Assembly (NCBI RefSeq): GCF_001866665.1
Contig: NZ_MLYO01000082.1
Location: 1-64,000 of the forward strand
Length of the DNA: 64,000 nt
Origin: Streptomyces monashensis
GTDB taxonomy: Bacteria; Actinomycetota; Actinomycetes; Streptomycetales; Streptomycetaceae
Direction of reading: 5' to 3'
In this document: positions 25,417 to 34,402 of the stretch, piece after piece
Position numbering within the stretch: the stretch's first letter is position 1
How the letters are laid out: each line of letters starts with the position of its first letter
Translations under genes and position numbers: made by a program
The notes under the pieces: model-generated
Database searches by the model: none
What the model saw: the letters and a program-made list of their open reading frames with translations, nothing else
What the model was told of the DNA's origin: nothing

Positions 25417-26531
25417 GCGGGGCGTCCTTCCAGGACGGGAACGAGGAGTTCGGCTCGGGCGATACGCCGGGCGGCGCGGTGCAGCAGCACCGTGGGGGAC
25501 GCGCCGTCCGGTGCGGGGACGGCTTGGGTGGTGACCACGCCGGCGGGGGTGCCCAGGCGCAGCGTGCCGTCGGCGGTCTGCCGGGCGACGCGGTGGGCGA
25601 GGGTGCCAGGGGTGGCGGCTGCCGTGGCCAGGGCCACGGCGGAGGTCAGGCCGATCGCCGGGTGCGGCGCGTGCATGGAGACCATGCGCACGGCCAGGTC
25701 GTACTCGTCCTGGTTGACGAGGATGCCCTGTGTGGTGCGATAGGGGGCGGGGCGGGCGACGATGCCCACTTTCGGCACCGCGTGGCTGACCGGATCGCCC
25801 TCGCGGGCCAGGCCCATGGCCAGCGCTGCCTGGCGGCGCAGCAACGTCAGCGGGGGCACTGCGGTGGCGAACGCGGTGAGGGATTCCGTGCCGTCGAGGC
25901 CGAACGCCTTGGCCTCGAACAAAGCGGCCGGAGCGCCGGCGTCGACCAGGGATGCCTCGACGGGGCCGTCCGGTCCGGTCAGCTCGTCCAGTGCCCGGCC
26001 GGTCGGCAGAGCGCGGCCGGTCGTCGAGCCCGCAGGGTCCTGGAACCCGAGCAGGACCGGCACGCCCCGCGCCGAGGTACCCGGCACCACGGCCGTGCCC
26101 TCCTCCGGAGCCACGCCCGCGGGGGTGGGGATCGTGCCGGTGAGGCGGGCCCCGGTGTTGATGTTGAGCATGTGGACGGTCGTGGTGTCCGACGCGATCG
26201 GCACGAGAGAGTGGTGGACGGCGTACAGGGCCACGGCGGTGGCGCAGTTGCCGCAGTTGCTGGCCCACTCCACGCGCTCGTCGCCGATCCCGACCTGCGC
26301 GAAGGCGTACTCGAGATCCACACCGGGTTGTGTCGACGCCCGTACCACGGCGGCCTTGGAGGTGGTGGAGGAGGCGCCGCCCACGCCGTCGATCTGACGG
26401 GGGTCGGCGGCGTTGAAGGCGGCGAGCAGCAGGGCATCGACGTCCACGCCCGTGGCGGCCACGTCGCGATGGTCGAAGATCCAGCACTTGCTGGTTCCTC
26501 CGCGGATCATCTCGCCCTGCAGACGCAGCAC
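25413..26531 (-). CDS. PrpF-family isomerase
   Basis: A 372-residue protein of the PrpF family (diaminopimelate-epimerase fold), which includes the AcnD accessory protein PrpF, 4-oxalomesaconate tautomerase and methylitaconate isomerase. Family landmarks are the start MLRLQGEMIRGGTSK, DGVGGASSTTSK, the WASNCGNC segment and the SLVDAGAPA motif. It moves a double bond in an unsaturated di- or tricarboxylic acid. Coupling with a C4-dicarboxylate carrier and a divergent LysR regulator suggests a dedicated uptake-and-isomerise module for an environmental acid, for example from lignin-derived aromatics. The precise substrate is unknown. Confidence 0.83.
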   Translation of the reverse strand: MLRLQGEMIRGGTSKCWIFDHRDVAATGVDVDALLLAAFNAADPRQIDGVGGASSTTSKAAVVRASTQPGVDLEYAFAQVGIGDERVEWASNCGNCATAVALYAVHHSLVPIASDTTTVHMLNINTGARLTGTIPTPAGVAPEEGTAVVPGTSARGVPVLLGFQDPAGSTTGRALPTGRALDELTGPDGPVEASLVDAGAPAALFEAKAFGLDGTESLTAFATAVPPLTLLRRQAALAMGLAREGDPVSHAVPKVGIVARPAPYRTTQGILVNQDEYDLAVRMVSMHAPHPAIGLTSAVALATAAATPGTLAHRVARQTADGTLRLGTPAGVVTTQAVPAPDGASPTVLLHRAARRIARAELLVPVLEGRPA

Positions 26532-26677
26532 AACTGACTCCTCACAGCCATGGAAGGGGAAGCCCGCCGACGGTCTCGCCGTGCGTGGTGTCCTCCACGG
26601 TGGGTTACGGCAGCGTGAAGTACAATCTCGGAAATCTGCATGGCTATTAAGGTGAAGTGAACGCTGGAGGTGGCGGC
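26532..26677. promoter_or_regulatory. Divergent promoter region, prpF-like / lysR-type
   Basis: 146 bases between the two divergent start codons. The part 26615-26655 is A/T-rich (TACAATCTCGGAAATC, then GGCTATTAAGG) and is the expected location of the LysR-type box and both promoters. No exact T-N11-A dyad can be fixed by eye. Confidence 0.4.
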
Positions 26678-27583
26678 ATGCTGGACGTCCGGCGCATCCT
26701 GCTGTTCACGGAGGTCGCCCGGCGCGGCTCGGTGACGGCGACGGCCCGCGCCCTCAACTACACACCGTCAGCGGTATCGCAGCAGATCAGCCGCCTGGAA
26801 ACGGAGGCAGGACAACCTCTGCTGGAACGCCACGCCCGGGGCGTCACCCTCACTGACGCCGGGCGGGCGCTGGCTGAACGAGGGCAACGGATCGAACGCG
26901 AACTACAGGCCGCGGAAAACGAACTCGCCGACTTCGCCGGTCTGCGCGCGGGCACACTGCGCATCGGCACCTTCCCCACCGTCGGCGCCTCGCTCCTCCC
27001 GCAGGCCGTGATCGCCTTCCGGGACGCCCACCCCGACGTACGGCTGACCGTGCGCAGCGCCCGCATCGCCGGACTGTGGACGATGCTGGAGAACCGGGAG
27101 ATCGAGATGTCGCTGATGTGGGACTACGACTGGAGCCGAATCGACCGGGAGGACGTCGTCGTCACCTCACTCCTCGATGATCCGCCAGCCCTTCTGGTCA
27201 GCGACCACCATCCACTCGCCGGCCGCGAATCCGCCTCACTCGCCGACTTCGCACACGACCCCTGGATCACCCGCGCCGACCACCACCCGGTGGCCGAAGC
27301 CCTCGTCCGCGGCTGCCGCGCCGTCGGCTTCGAGCCCCACATCGCCTACGAGGCCCATGACTACCAGGAAGCCCAGGCCATGGTCGCCGCCGGCATCGGC
27401 GTCGCCCTCGCCCCCACCCTGGCCCTGGAGGGCATCCGCCCCGGCGTCAACGTCCTGCCGCTCCAGCCGCCGGCCCCCGTCCGCCGCATCCTCCTGGTTC
27501 GCATGGCCGACCACCCTCTCACCCCTGCCGCGCTGACCTTCGCCGGACTCCTCCGCGACACCGCCGCAGCCCGAACTGTCTGA
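26678..27583 (+). CDS. LysR-family transcriptional regulator
   Basis: A 301-residue LysR-type regulator. The N-terminal winged HTH (about 1-60) reads ILLFTEVARRGSVTATARALNYTPSAVSQQISRLETE; the effector domain follows with LRIGTFPTVGASLLPQ and the C-terminal GIGVALAPTLAL. The ATG at 26678 follows GGAGG by seven bases. Divergent placement against the prpF-like/dctA operon is the classic LysR arrangement, so it most likely activates that pair in response to the acid they handle. Confidence 0.9.
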   Translation: MLDVRRILLFTEVARRGSVTATARALNYTPSAVSQQISRLETEAGQPLLERHARGVTLTDAGRALAERGQRIERELQAAENELADFAGLRAGTLRIGTFPTVGASLLPQAVIAFRDAHPDVRLTVRSARIAGLWTMLENREIEMSLMWDYDWSRIDREDVVVTSLLDDPPALLVSDHHPLAGRESASLADFAHDPWITRADHHPVAEALVRGCRAVGFEPHIAYEAHDYQEAQAMVAAGIGVALAPTLALEGIRPGVNVLPLQPPAPVRRILLVRMADHPLTPAALTFAGLLRDTAAARTV

Positions 27584-27637
27584 CACCGAACCACGCCCAC
27601 CGCGGCCCGGCCTCGGCCACGCAATCCCGACCTGTCC

Positions 27638-27937
27638 GCCGGCACACTGGTGACGGAAGACTGCGGCCTGGCCGGCCCCGAACAGCGCGCCCGCGCCGTC
27701 GCGCTGGGCATTCCCGTCACCATGCTGCAGCCGCTGCTGCACGACACCGCCCAGGTGGAGGAGGGCTTCTGGCGCCCCGGACGCGCCGCCCGCCTCTTCC
27801 CCGTCTGCGGCTGGATCGGCCCGGGCGCCCAGGTCGGCACCGGATCCGACTTCCCCGTCGGCCAGTTCGGCACCGTGCGCTCCGTCTGGGGCATGACCAC
27901 CCGCCAGATCGTCATCGGCGTCAAGGGCCCCGAACGG
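27638..27937 (+). pseudogene. Fragment of a YtcJ-type amidohydrolase
   Basis: About 95 codons resemble the C-terminal part of YtcJ-like metal-dependent amidohydrolases: EQRARAVALGIPVTMLQPLL, a GWIGPGAQVGTGSDFPVGQF segment (metal-ligand Asp in GSDFP) and RSVWGMTTRQ. There is no N-terminal half with the HxH motif. The frame then joins a GH5-like fragment without a stop, so two relics are fused. Confidence 0.55.
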
Positions 27938-28118
27938 GTGCACGACACCTTCCTGGCCCGGGGCATCCCCACGGTGTTCGGCGAGTACGGCGTGCTCGGC
28001 TACGACTTCGGCCCGTCCGGTGGAGTGGAGCGCGGCGAGATGCTGTACTGCTTCGAGGCGTTCGGCGCCGCGGCCCGCACCCGGGGCGTGGCCACGTTCC
28101 TGTGGGACAACGATTCCT
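27938..28118 (+). pseudogene. Fragment of a GH5 cellulase-like enzyme
   Basis: In the same frame as the preceding relic, sequence from VHDTFLARGIPTVFGEYGVL to ATFLWDND matches the end of GH5 endoglucanases: the GEYG Glu is the usual nucleophile, and LWDN is the last barrel strand. The acid/base half is missing and the frame degenerates after WDND. Confidence 0.55.
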
Positions 28119-28524
28119 GCGGACTTCGCCAGGGCGGCCCGCGACGTACTACGTGACCAAGTCCGGAACCTCGGTCGCCGGTACGACGGCCTGACCGACC
28201 CGCGGTGACACGTTCCGTCCGGGGAGGGAAGCCGGCGCTTGCGGGCGGGCGGGTCTCTTCCCTCTGCATGCTCCTGTCCGCCCCCGCGTAGTGGTTGAAG
28301 GCGGCGTCGACGGTGGGAGGCAGGCTGGAGCTGGCAGGAAGCCGCCGTCCCATGCGCCCCGTGAGCTGACCGCCGTCCTCGACGGCCGCGCGATTCCCGT
28401 CGGCACATCGGTGGGCCTCGGCGCCTGGGACGTCCGGGTCTTCATCACCTCCTGAGGATGATGTTCCCGCGAATCGGGGCTTCGGCTGTCGCGGCCGAAG
28501 CCCCTTGGGTCGGCTCTCCGGCGC
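28119..28524. other. Gene-poor debris
   Basis: No intact gene. One plus-strand frame ending at the stop 28453-28455 (from about 28354) reads APRELTAVLDGRAIPVGTSV, then GLGAWDVRVF and ITS. That looks like the last beta-sandwich strands of a sugar hydrolase, but I cannot name the family. Confidence 0.35.
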
Positions 28525-30456
28525 TTATGATCCCAGGTCGGTTGAGAAGGGCCGGTCGTAGACCTCGAAGGTGCGAATGGACGCCCATGCCCCGGAAGGC
28601 AACCCGGTGACCGTGACCCGCACATACCGTGCCCGGCTCCGGAACAAGGCGACCTGGACCTGACTGGTGCTGGTGGTGGCCGTGTCGTCGGCCAGCGTGT
28701 TCCACCTGCGGTTGTCGACGGAACCCTCAATCGAGTAACGGTAGTTGACCCCGTCCAGTTCCCAGGCGATGCGGGTGCCGGTCAGCGACCGGGGCGAGCC
28801 GAGGTCGACCTTGAGCCAGTGGCCGGTGCCGCCGTCGTTCGCGCACCACCGGGTCGAGGTGGAGCCGTCGACCGCCCTCGCGGCGGTGTTGCCCTTCGAG
28901 GACTCCTCGCTGTCGGCCGTCGCCGTCCGGCCGGCTGCGATGTCGGCCGGCTGCACGGACCGGTCCAGCGTGACGCCGACGACGCTGTCCTCGGCATGGG
29001 CGGTGCGGTCGATGCCGTTGATCGTCACCCGGCCGTCGCCGCCGGCCGAGTACGCCAGGGCGGCACCGGTGCGCACATCGAAGGCCCGCACGATCCTGGC
29101 GTCGCCGAGCGGCGGGATGGTGAACGAGGTTCCGCTGTAGCCGGGCAGCAGGTGCACGTAGAACGTGTCGTCCTTGCAGGTGAAGCCGTACTGGCCGTCG
29201 ACCGGGTGCCACGGGCCGCCGCGGGTCCCGTAGACCGACCGGCCGCAGGACGCCATGAAGGTGCCGATCCGCCGCAGCAGCCCGGCCTGGGCGTCGGACA
29301 CCGTGCCGTGCCGGTCCGGGCCGACGTTGACCATCGCGGTCATGTTCCGCACCCAGCAGTTGACCAGGATGTCCATGGCGGTGCCGTAACTCATCACGGT
29401 GGCACCGGAGTTGTAACCCCAGGTGCCGTCGACGGTGAACACCTTCTCGACGAGGCCGGTGCGGATCGCCCCGCTCGGGACGGAAGGGCCCTCGTCGCTG
29501 GCGTAGTCGCCCGTCCAGCCCGAGCGCGAGGTGGCGACGATGCCGGGCTGGTGCTTGCGCACCATCCCCATCAGGCCGAGCGGCCTGCCGTCGCCGTCCG
29601 TCTCGCCGTAGGCGGCGTCCACCGGCCACTCGTTGGCGGGGTCGCGGTACCGGCCGGGCTCCCAGAAGAACGCGGCGTCCGCGTCGCTGCCCTGCTCCGC
29701 CAGCCAGCCGCCGTCCCACCACAGGTCGTCGATCGGGCCGTACCGGGTGACCAGCTCCTTGACCGACTGGTACACCTCGGTCTTCATGACCCGCGCGTTC
29801 TCCTTGTGCGCGGGATCGGTGGTGTAGTTCCAGGGGTTGGGTGCGCAGTGGGTGCCGCGGACGTCGTAGTAACCGGGATAGCGCCAGTCGATCGGCGAGT
29901 AGTACAGGCCCACCTTCAGACCCGCCGCCCGCACCGCCGCCACGTATTCCCCGACGAAGTCACGACCCAGCGGCGCCTGGCCGGAGTTCCAGCTGTTGGG
30001 ATGGTTCAGCGGCCACAGGGCGAAGCCGTCGTGGTGGCGCGTGGTCAGCGTCACGTACCTCGCTCCGAAGTCCTTGGCCAGTCGCGCCCAGGCCGTCGGG
30101 TCATAGGCGTCCGCGGTGAACTGTTCGTCGGTGGCGTCGGTGACGTACTTCCGGTAGTCCGCCGGCGTGATCGGGGCGCTGTGCATCCACCACTCGCCCT
30201 TGGCCGGGCCGGAGTACACGCCCCAGTGGATGAACATGCCCAGCTTGGCGTCCTGGAGCCACTCGATCGCGGAATCGGGCTGCTGCTCGACTCCCATGTC
30301 GGTCCTCGGGATCCGCAGGGCAGGCAGCGGCAGCGGGAGCGGCGCGTCGGGCGCGGCGTCCGCGGGTGCCGCCACCGTGACGGAACCGCCCGCGGCGGCC
30401 ACTGTCATGGCGGCCATGGCGGCGAGTACCGATCTGCGCGACGTGGATTCCGGCAA
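28525..30456 (-). CDS. Secreted GH29 alpha-L-fucosidase with F5/8C domain
   Basis: A 643-residue exported fucosidase. A TTG start at 30456 is favoured because AGGAGGAAC precedes it at eight bases, and it places a Tat-type signal (TSRRSVLAAMA) at the N-terminus. The GH29 barrel shows LGMFIHWGVYSGPAKGEWW, TTRHHDGFALWP, VGLYYSPIDWRYP and GPIDDLWWDGGW, where the Asp is the likely nucleophile. MVNVGPDRHG closes the barrel. After a beta-sandwich, about residues 510-640 form a discoidin (F5/8 type C) domain (AVDGSTSTRWCAN, YVRVTVTG). There is no ricin lectin. Two ACAT-N3-ATGT-type motifs lie 30-150 bases upstream. Confidence 0.88.
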   Translation of the reverse strand: MPESTSRRSVLAAMAAMTVAAAGGSVTVAAPADAAPDAPLPLPLPALRIPRTDMGVEQQPDSAIEWLQDAKLGMFIHWGVYSGPAKGEWWMHSAPITPADYRKYVTDATDEQFTADAYDPTAWARLAKDFGARYVTLTTRHHDGFALWPLNHPNSWNSGQAPLGRDFVGEYVAAVRAAGLKVGLYYSPIDWRYPGYYDVRGTHCAPNPWNYTTDPAHKENARVMKTEVYQSVKELVTRYGPIDDLWWDGGWLAEQGSDADAAFFWEPGRYRDPANEWPVDAAYGETDGDGRPLGLMGMVRKHQPGIVATSRSGWTGDYASDEGPSVPSGAIRTGLVEKVFTVDGTWGYNSGATVMSYGTAMDILVNCWVRNMTAMVNVGPDRHGTVSDAQAGLLRRIGTFMASCGRSVYGTRGGPWHPVDGQYGFTCKDDTFYVHLLPGYSGTSFTIPPLGDARIVRAFDVRTGAALAYSAGGDGRVTINGIDRTAHAEDSVVGVTLDRSVQPADIAAGRTATADSEESSKGNTAARAVDGSTSTRWCANDGGTGHWLKVDLGSPRSLTGTRIAWELDGVNYRYSIEGSVDNRRWNTLADDTATTSTSQVQVALFRSRARYVRVTVTGLPSGAWASIRTFEVYDRPFSTDLGS

Positions 30457-30484
30457 CGTAGTTCCTCCTGTTCGGTCTTCCGAG

Positions 30485-30495
30485 ACATTGGATGA
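30485..30495. promoter_or_regulatory. Degenerate copy of the ACAT-N3-ATGT motif
   Basis: Reads ACATTGGATGA, one mismatch in the second arm. It is 29 bases upstream of the TTG start and within the probable 5' leader. Confidence 0.3.
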
Positions 30496-30592
30496 ATTAA
30501 CAGGCGTGGTGCCGTTTCTGTCGAGTCTCGTGCCGCATGTTGTTGCGAAGAGACGGTAGTTGGCCGACAAGTCGCCCTGATGTTGGGCAATG

Positions 30593-30603
30593 ACATCGGA
30601 TGT
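30593..30603. promoter_or_regulatory. Candidate operator ACATCGGATGT
   Basis: TGACATCGGATGTATC keeps both arms of the shared motif and the outer bases (GACAT..GGATGTAT) seen at 38963-38976. Located 137 bases upstream of the third fucosidase. Confidence 0.5.
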
Positions 30604-30648
30604 ATCGACGGGGTTGGAACGGAGCCGCCCACAGTGACACGATGCAAA

Positions 30649-31062
30649 TCACCCCCACTCCACTCGACCGAAAGTGTCGGAATGGCGGCGGCAGGGTGAA
30701 ACACGAGTTTTTCTTCGAGGAGTTAGTGGACCTTCGCGACGTCTGACGGCCCCCGCGCCGGACGGTGTCCGGCCGGACCGGAGGGTTTCCGGGAGTGTCT
30801 CGCCGACTGGTTGGGTCGCCGTGCCCGTCGCCGTCCCTGTCCCGGCCGGGGTGCCCGGCGCGGTCGTGCTGCCCGCCTTGGGCGAGGTCGTCGTGATCGC
30901 CTGGGTGGTGGCGGGGTCCCGGCGCCGGCCCTGCGGTCGGGGAGCAGCGCCAGGACCAGAGCGGCCAGCCCCCCGGCCCGCGGCGGTCAGCGCCACGGTG
31001 GTGGCCAGCATCAGCCAGCCTGTGTCCGCGTCGACCCTGTCGCGCGGCCTGCCTCGCCTCAT
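30649..31062 (-). CDS. Hypothetical small protein with Thr/Pro-rich tail
   Basis: A 137-codon frame that I do not recognise. A short hydrophobic stretch (WLMLATTVALTAAG, about residues 16-29) is followed by a Thr/Ala/Gly/Pro-rich section (TTQAITTTSPKAGSTTAPGT and TGTATGTATQ), the style of an exported or membrane-anchored linker. A run of six Gs falls at the end of the hydrophobic stretch. Skipping one base there would extend the membrane helix (LAALVLALLP) but lose the Thr-rich frame. The ribosome site is weak. It may be a real small membrane protein, a frameshifted one, or chance. Confidence 0.25.
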   Translation of the reverse strand: MRRGRPRDRVDADTGWLMLATTVALTAAGRGAGRSGPGAAPRPQGRRRDPATTQAITTTSPKAGSTTAPGTPAGTGTATGTATQPVGETLPETLRSGRTPSGAGAVRRREGPLTPRRKTRVSPCRRHSDTFGRVEWG

Positions 31063-31288
31063 GGCCTCTGTCTACATGTCAGTCCGTTCGGAGGATCGAG
31101 CCGACGCCGCACCGCCCAGTCCCGCGTCGGCAGTTCGGCCGCAGACCGCCCCGTACACCGTTCACCCGGCGCGATCCCGTACGCGACCGGCACGAGCAAC
31201 CGAGTCCCACCCACACCGGCTCGGTGACCGGCGACTTGGAGAGGAAGCGGGCTCGGCGGGCCGACGCGTACGGGGCGTCCGACCGGGC
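31063..31288. other. Spacer downstream of GH6 gene
   Basis: No gene, repeat or clear terminator seen in these 226 bases. Confidence 0.4.
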
Positions 31289-32563
31289 TCAGCGGTGGAA
31301 CGTCAGGCGCGGTACCGCGTTGCGGGCCAGTGCGTGGGCCTGGTCGGGCCACCAGGCGCCGGCGGGCGGGTCGACGATGCCGTACTCGGGGTCGATCGTG
31401 CCGCCGGTGCTGCGGGTGCAGCTGCCGTCGGATTCACCGGGGGTCTTGATCCACAGGTAGGCGTCGACGAGCGGGACGCCGGTGTCGGCGGTGGGGCGTG
31501 GGCCGAGACCGCGGCCGGGCGCATTGCACCAGACCTCCGGGTCCCCGCTGTACTTGCCCGCCGGCGGGGTCCAGGCCCCCCGGCCGTTGCGGCTGGTGTC
31601 GATCACGAAGTGACGCAGCTCGTCGGCCGGCGGGGTGCCCACGTTCTGGTCGAACCAGGCGTCGGTCCACCGCCAGGTGGTGGGGTCTGTGGGCGAGACG
31701 GCGTCGCCGGGGGCGCCGTCGTTGGGGGCGGCGGACGAGTAGTACTGGCTGGCGCACCAGTCGGTGTGCCCGTGTGCCTGCTCGGGGCCTTCGGTGGCGT
31801 ACCAGAGGCACTTGGCGATCCAGGTGCCGTATCTGGCGTTGTGGTCGGTGGGGTGGTTGTTGGACACGTTCAGGGCGAATCCGTCGCCGTACTGGACGCC
31901 GGCGTCCTGCAGTCGCTGGGCGATGTCACCGACGGACCGCCACTGTACGTTGCCGGCGTCCAGGTACACCGCGGTGCGCGGTCGGGCTTTCAGGGTCTTG
32001 ACGGCGTAGGCGAGGTCGGCGATGCGGGCGGCCGTGAGTTCGCCGGTCGGGTCGGTGGTGGGCCCGCAGTCCTTGGGAAGGTTGGCCAGGCCGTCGGGTT
32101 CCACGACGATCACCGCGTCGTCGTCGCCGACGCCGGCGGCGAAGGCGTCGATCCACTGGTGGTAGGCGGCGGAGGATGCGGCTCCGCCGCTCGAGTACTG
32201 GGAGCAGTCCCGGCCGGGTATGTCGTAGGCGACCAGGACGGGGGTCCGGCCGACGGTCCGGGCCCGGTGGACGAACTTGTGCACCTTGACGCGTACCTCG
32301 TCGGGCGTACCCTCGGTGAACCATTCGGCCTGCGGCCAGCTCGCGAGTCTGGCCATGTTCGTGGCGTCCTCGATGTCGCCGTGCCTGAAGTCGACGAGGG
32401 CCTGCTTCGCCGCCTTGCTGTGCGGGTCCGCATAGAACTTCGTGGCCGGGGTGATCACGTCCTGCGTGGGCGTGGCCTGAGCCTGCGTCGTGGTGAAGGC
32501 GGCGCACAGGGCGAGCGCCGCGATGGCGGTGGCCGCGCGGCGCCGGGGGCTGCGTGACGTCAT
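31289..32563 (-). CDS. Secreted GH6 cellulase
   Basis: A 424-residue exported beta-1,4-glucanase of family 6 (inverting, cellobiohydrolase/endoglucanase). A Sec signal ends near residue 30 (TQAQA-T). The family Asp in VAYDIPGRDCSQY and the general acid region VVEPDGLANL are present. LDAGNVQWRSV and FVIDTSRNGRGAW also match GH6, as does WIKTPGESDGSC (the C-terminal loop). There is no separate cellulose-binding module. The ATG at 32563 has AGGAG six bases upstream. A second GH6 gene in the same orientation lies directly upstream, so this may be a tandem duplication, although the two differ considerably. Confidence 0.88.
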   Translation of the reverse strand: MTSRSPRRRAATAIAALALCAAFTTTQAQATPTQDVITPATKFYADPHSKAAKQALVDFRHGDIEDATNMARLASWPQAEWFTEGTPDEVRVKVHKFVHRARTVGRTPVLVAYDIPGRDCSQYSSGGAASSAAYHQWIDAFAAGVGDDDAVIVVEPDGLANLPKDCGPTTDPTGELTAARIADLAYAVKTLKARPRTAVYLDAGNVQWRSVGDIAQRLQDAGVQYGDGFALNVSNNHPTDHNARYGTWIAKCLWYATEGPEQAHGHTDWCASQYYSSAAPNDGAPGDAVSPTDPTTWRWTDAWFDQNVGTPPADELRHFVIDTSRNGRGAWTPPAGKYSGDPEVWCNAPGRGLGPRPTADTGVPLVDAYLWIKTPGESDGSCTRSTGGTIDPEYGIVDPPAGAWWPDQAHALARNAVPRLTFHR

Positions 32564-32724
32564 GGCTGCTCCTGGGCGGTGGTTGGATGGGGGAGCGTCT
32601 GTCACCGGGCGGGCTGTCGACCGTCTGAGCGGAAAGCGGCGCGCGGTGGACCCGGCCGGGCTGTGGCCAACGGCGCCCGTGTCCCGGTGGCAGGAAGGAA
32701 CGCACCAGGTCACGGAGTCCGGGA

Positions 32725-33689
32725 TCAGTAGCCGTGGATCATCTTGTACGCGACCTCGGGGAGGAACTGTCCGGCCGAGGAGCCGGCTCCGACGCCGCAG
32801 TTGCCGTCGGACTTGCCCGGGGTCTTGATCCACAGGAGCATCTCGGCGCCTCCGCGCGGCTGGGTCGGCATGCCGATGCGGCGGCTCGAGGGGTTGCACC
32901 ACCGGTCGTTGGAGCCGTTGCCGTTGCGGCTGGAGTCCACGACGAACGGCTTCGTGCAGCCGTAGCGGGTCCGCAACTCGCTGTTGACGACGCTGTGTAG
33001 GCGATGTTCTCGGCCGTGGTGCAGTAGTCCGAGATGTTGAGCGAGAAGCCGTGGGCCTGGCGGAGGGCGGCTTCGTGGAGGTGCTGGGCGATGGTCGCCG
33101 GGCTCGCCCAGCCCGGGTGGCCGGCGTCGAGGCGGACCCAGGTGTCGGGCGCCTGGCGATCGAACTGCGTGAGGGCGCCGGTGATCATGCCTTCGCGTTC
33201 GGCTGTCTGAGCCTGGGTTGTGCAGCCGTAGTCCGCGAGGGAGTCCGGTTCAAGGAGGACGATGGCCGGGCGGTCGGCGATACCGCCGGCGAACTGGGCG
33301 ATCCAGCTCGCGTAGGCGGACGGCGAGGCGGCTCCGCCGACGGAGTGTCCGCCGCAGTGGTCGCGGTTGTAGATGTTGTACGCGACGAGGAGAGGCAGCT
33401 CGTGCTGGGAGGCGGCCGCGCCCGCGGAGGCACCGGTGGCGGTGCCGATCGTGCCGCTCCAGGAGCCGAACCAGTGGGCTATGGGGGTGTCGGCGAGGGA
33501 GGCGTTGATCGCGGACGCCCGGCCGTGACCGGGGTTGGCGGCGACCCACCGTTCCGCGCCGGAGTCGGGGTCCGCATAGAACCCGCTGGTCATGGTGGCC
33601 GGGTCGGCGGCGTGAGCGGACGGTGCGACGGCGAGCGCCAGCGGCAGGGCGAAGAACGAGGCCACGAGGGCGCGGAGTCTGCGGCGCAT
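32725..33689 (-). pseudogene. GH6 cellulase with internal frameshift
   Basis: The first part (start ATG 33689 with GAGG upstream) has a signal peptide ending AHA and GH6 motifs VAYNIYNRDHCGGHS, LLEPDSLADYGC, and RLDAGHPGWAS, up to NISDYCTTAENIAY near 33005. From about 33000 the family sequence continues in another frame: SELRTRYGCTKPFVVDSSRN, then WCNPSSRRIGMPTQPRGG and LLWIKTPGKSDGNC, ending at 32725. A single missing base near 32995-33003 (after the codons for NIAY) explains it; repaired, the protein would be about 320 residues. Either a genuine recent mutation or a sequencing error. The disrupted product would lose the C-terminal catalytic loop. Confidence 0.8.
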
Positions 33690-34079
33690 GGCTGTACCTC
33701 GGTTTCCTGGCAGGGATGCGCCGCCCGCTCCCGGCGTGGAGGAACTCGGTGTGGTGGGTGTCGTTGTCGACGAAGGTCTTGAATCAGGGGGCAGGACCTT
33801 CATCCCGGTGCCGGATCACTGCGGCTGTGCGGCACTCGGGTGATGAGTCTGCGGCGGTGCGTTGGCGTACGGCGTTGCAGTCACCCGACGGACTGGTCTC
33901 AAGCGGTGCTGGACGAGTGCCCTGGCCCCACGGTGCCTCACCGGTGTCCGGGCGTCGTGAAGGCATCAGGTGGACGAAGAGTGTCCGAGTGCCATGAGCC
34001 CGCGGGGAATGACACCGGGCCGGTACCGTCCCGTGGTCACGATGGTCACGCGTTTCATGTCTTGCACAAGGTGTAGTGC

Positions 34080-34089
34080 GAACCGGTTC
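34080..34089. promoter_or_regulatory. LacI-type palindrome GAACCGGTTC
   Basis: A 10-base perfect palindrome with central CG, same as the operators at 57252, 57371, 57512 and 57593. It is more than 500 bases from the GH54 start, so either the transcript has a long leader or the site is a relic. Confidence 0.45.
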
Positions 34090-34402
34090 TACGCAAGCGC
34101 TTCGACAGTGGAGGTTACGACCGGAGGAGTGTGGGGTCAATGGCGTGGCGCGGTGGGAGGCCGGATGCCGACGGCCGGGGCGCCCTCCCGCCGCTACGGC
34201 CGGTGCACTCGGAACCGGTGGCTCGGCACCCGGGTTTGCTGGCTGCGCACCTGTTCACCGGCGATATGGCAGGTCATCCGGATGGTCCGGGACCGGTCGG
34301 CGAGCATACCCGCGCGGCCGGCGGACACGCCGTCATCTGCCGGCCACGATGCGGAGCGCGCAGATGCGTCGGCCGACCTTGACCCGCTGGGATCCAGCCG
34401 TC

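Larger units (their letters stand above)
30457..30648. promoter_or_regulatory. Upstream control region of the third fucosidase
   Basis: This non-coding stretch is A/T-richer than its surroundings and carries the motif at 30593-30603 and a degenerate copy at 30485-30495. It presumably holds the promoter for the minus-strand fucosidase. Confidence 0.45.

Noticed and set aside
24283..25743. A 486-codon plus-strand open frame very rich in Asp, Glu, Gln and Gly
   Set aside because: It mirrors the dctA-like and PrpF-like genes, which have clear motifs on the minus strand.
30674..32557. A 627-codon plus-strand open frame
   Set aside because: It lies opposite the GH6 gene and its composition is the Val/Gly/Arg-rich pattern of an antisense reading of high-GC DNA; the GH6 motifs on the other strand are decisive.
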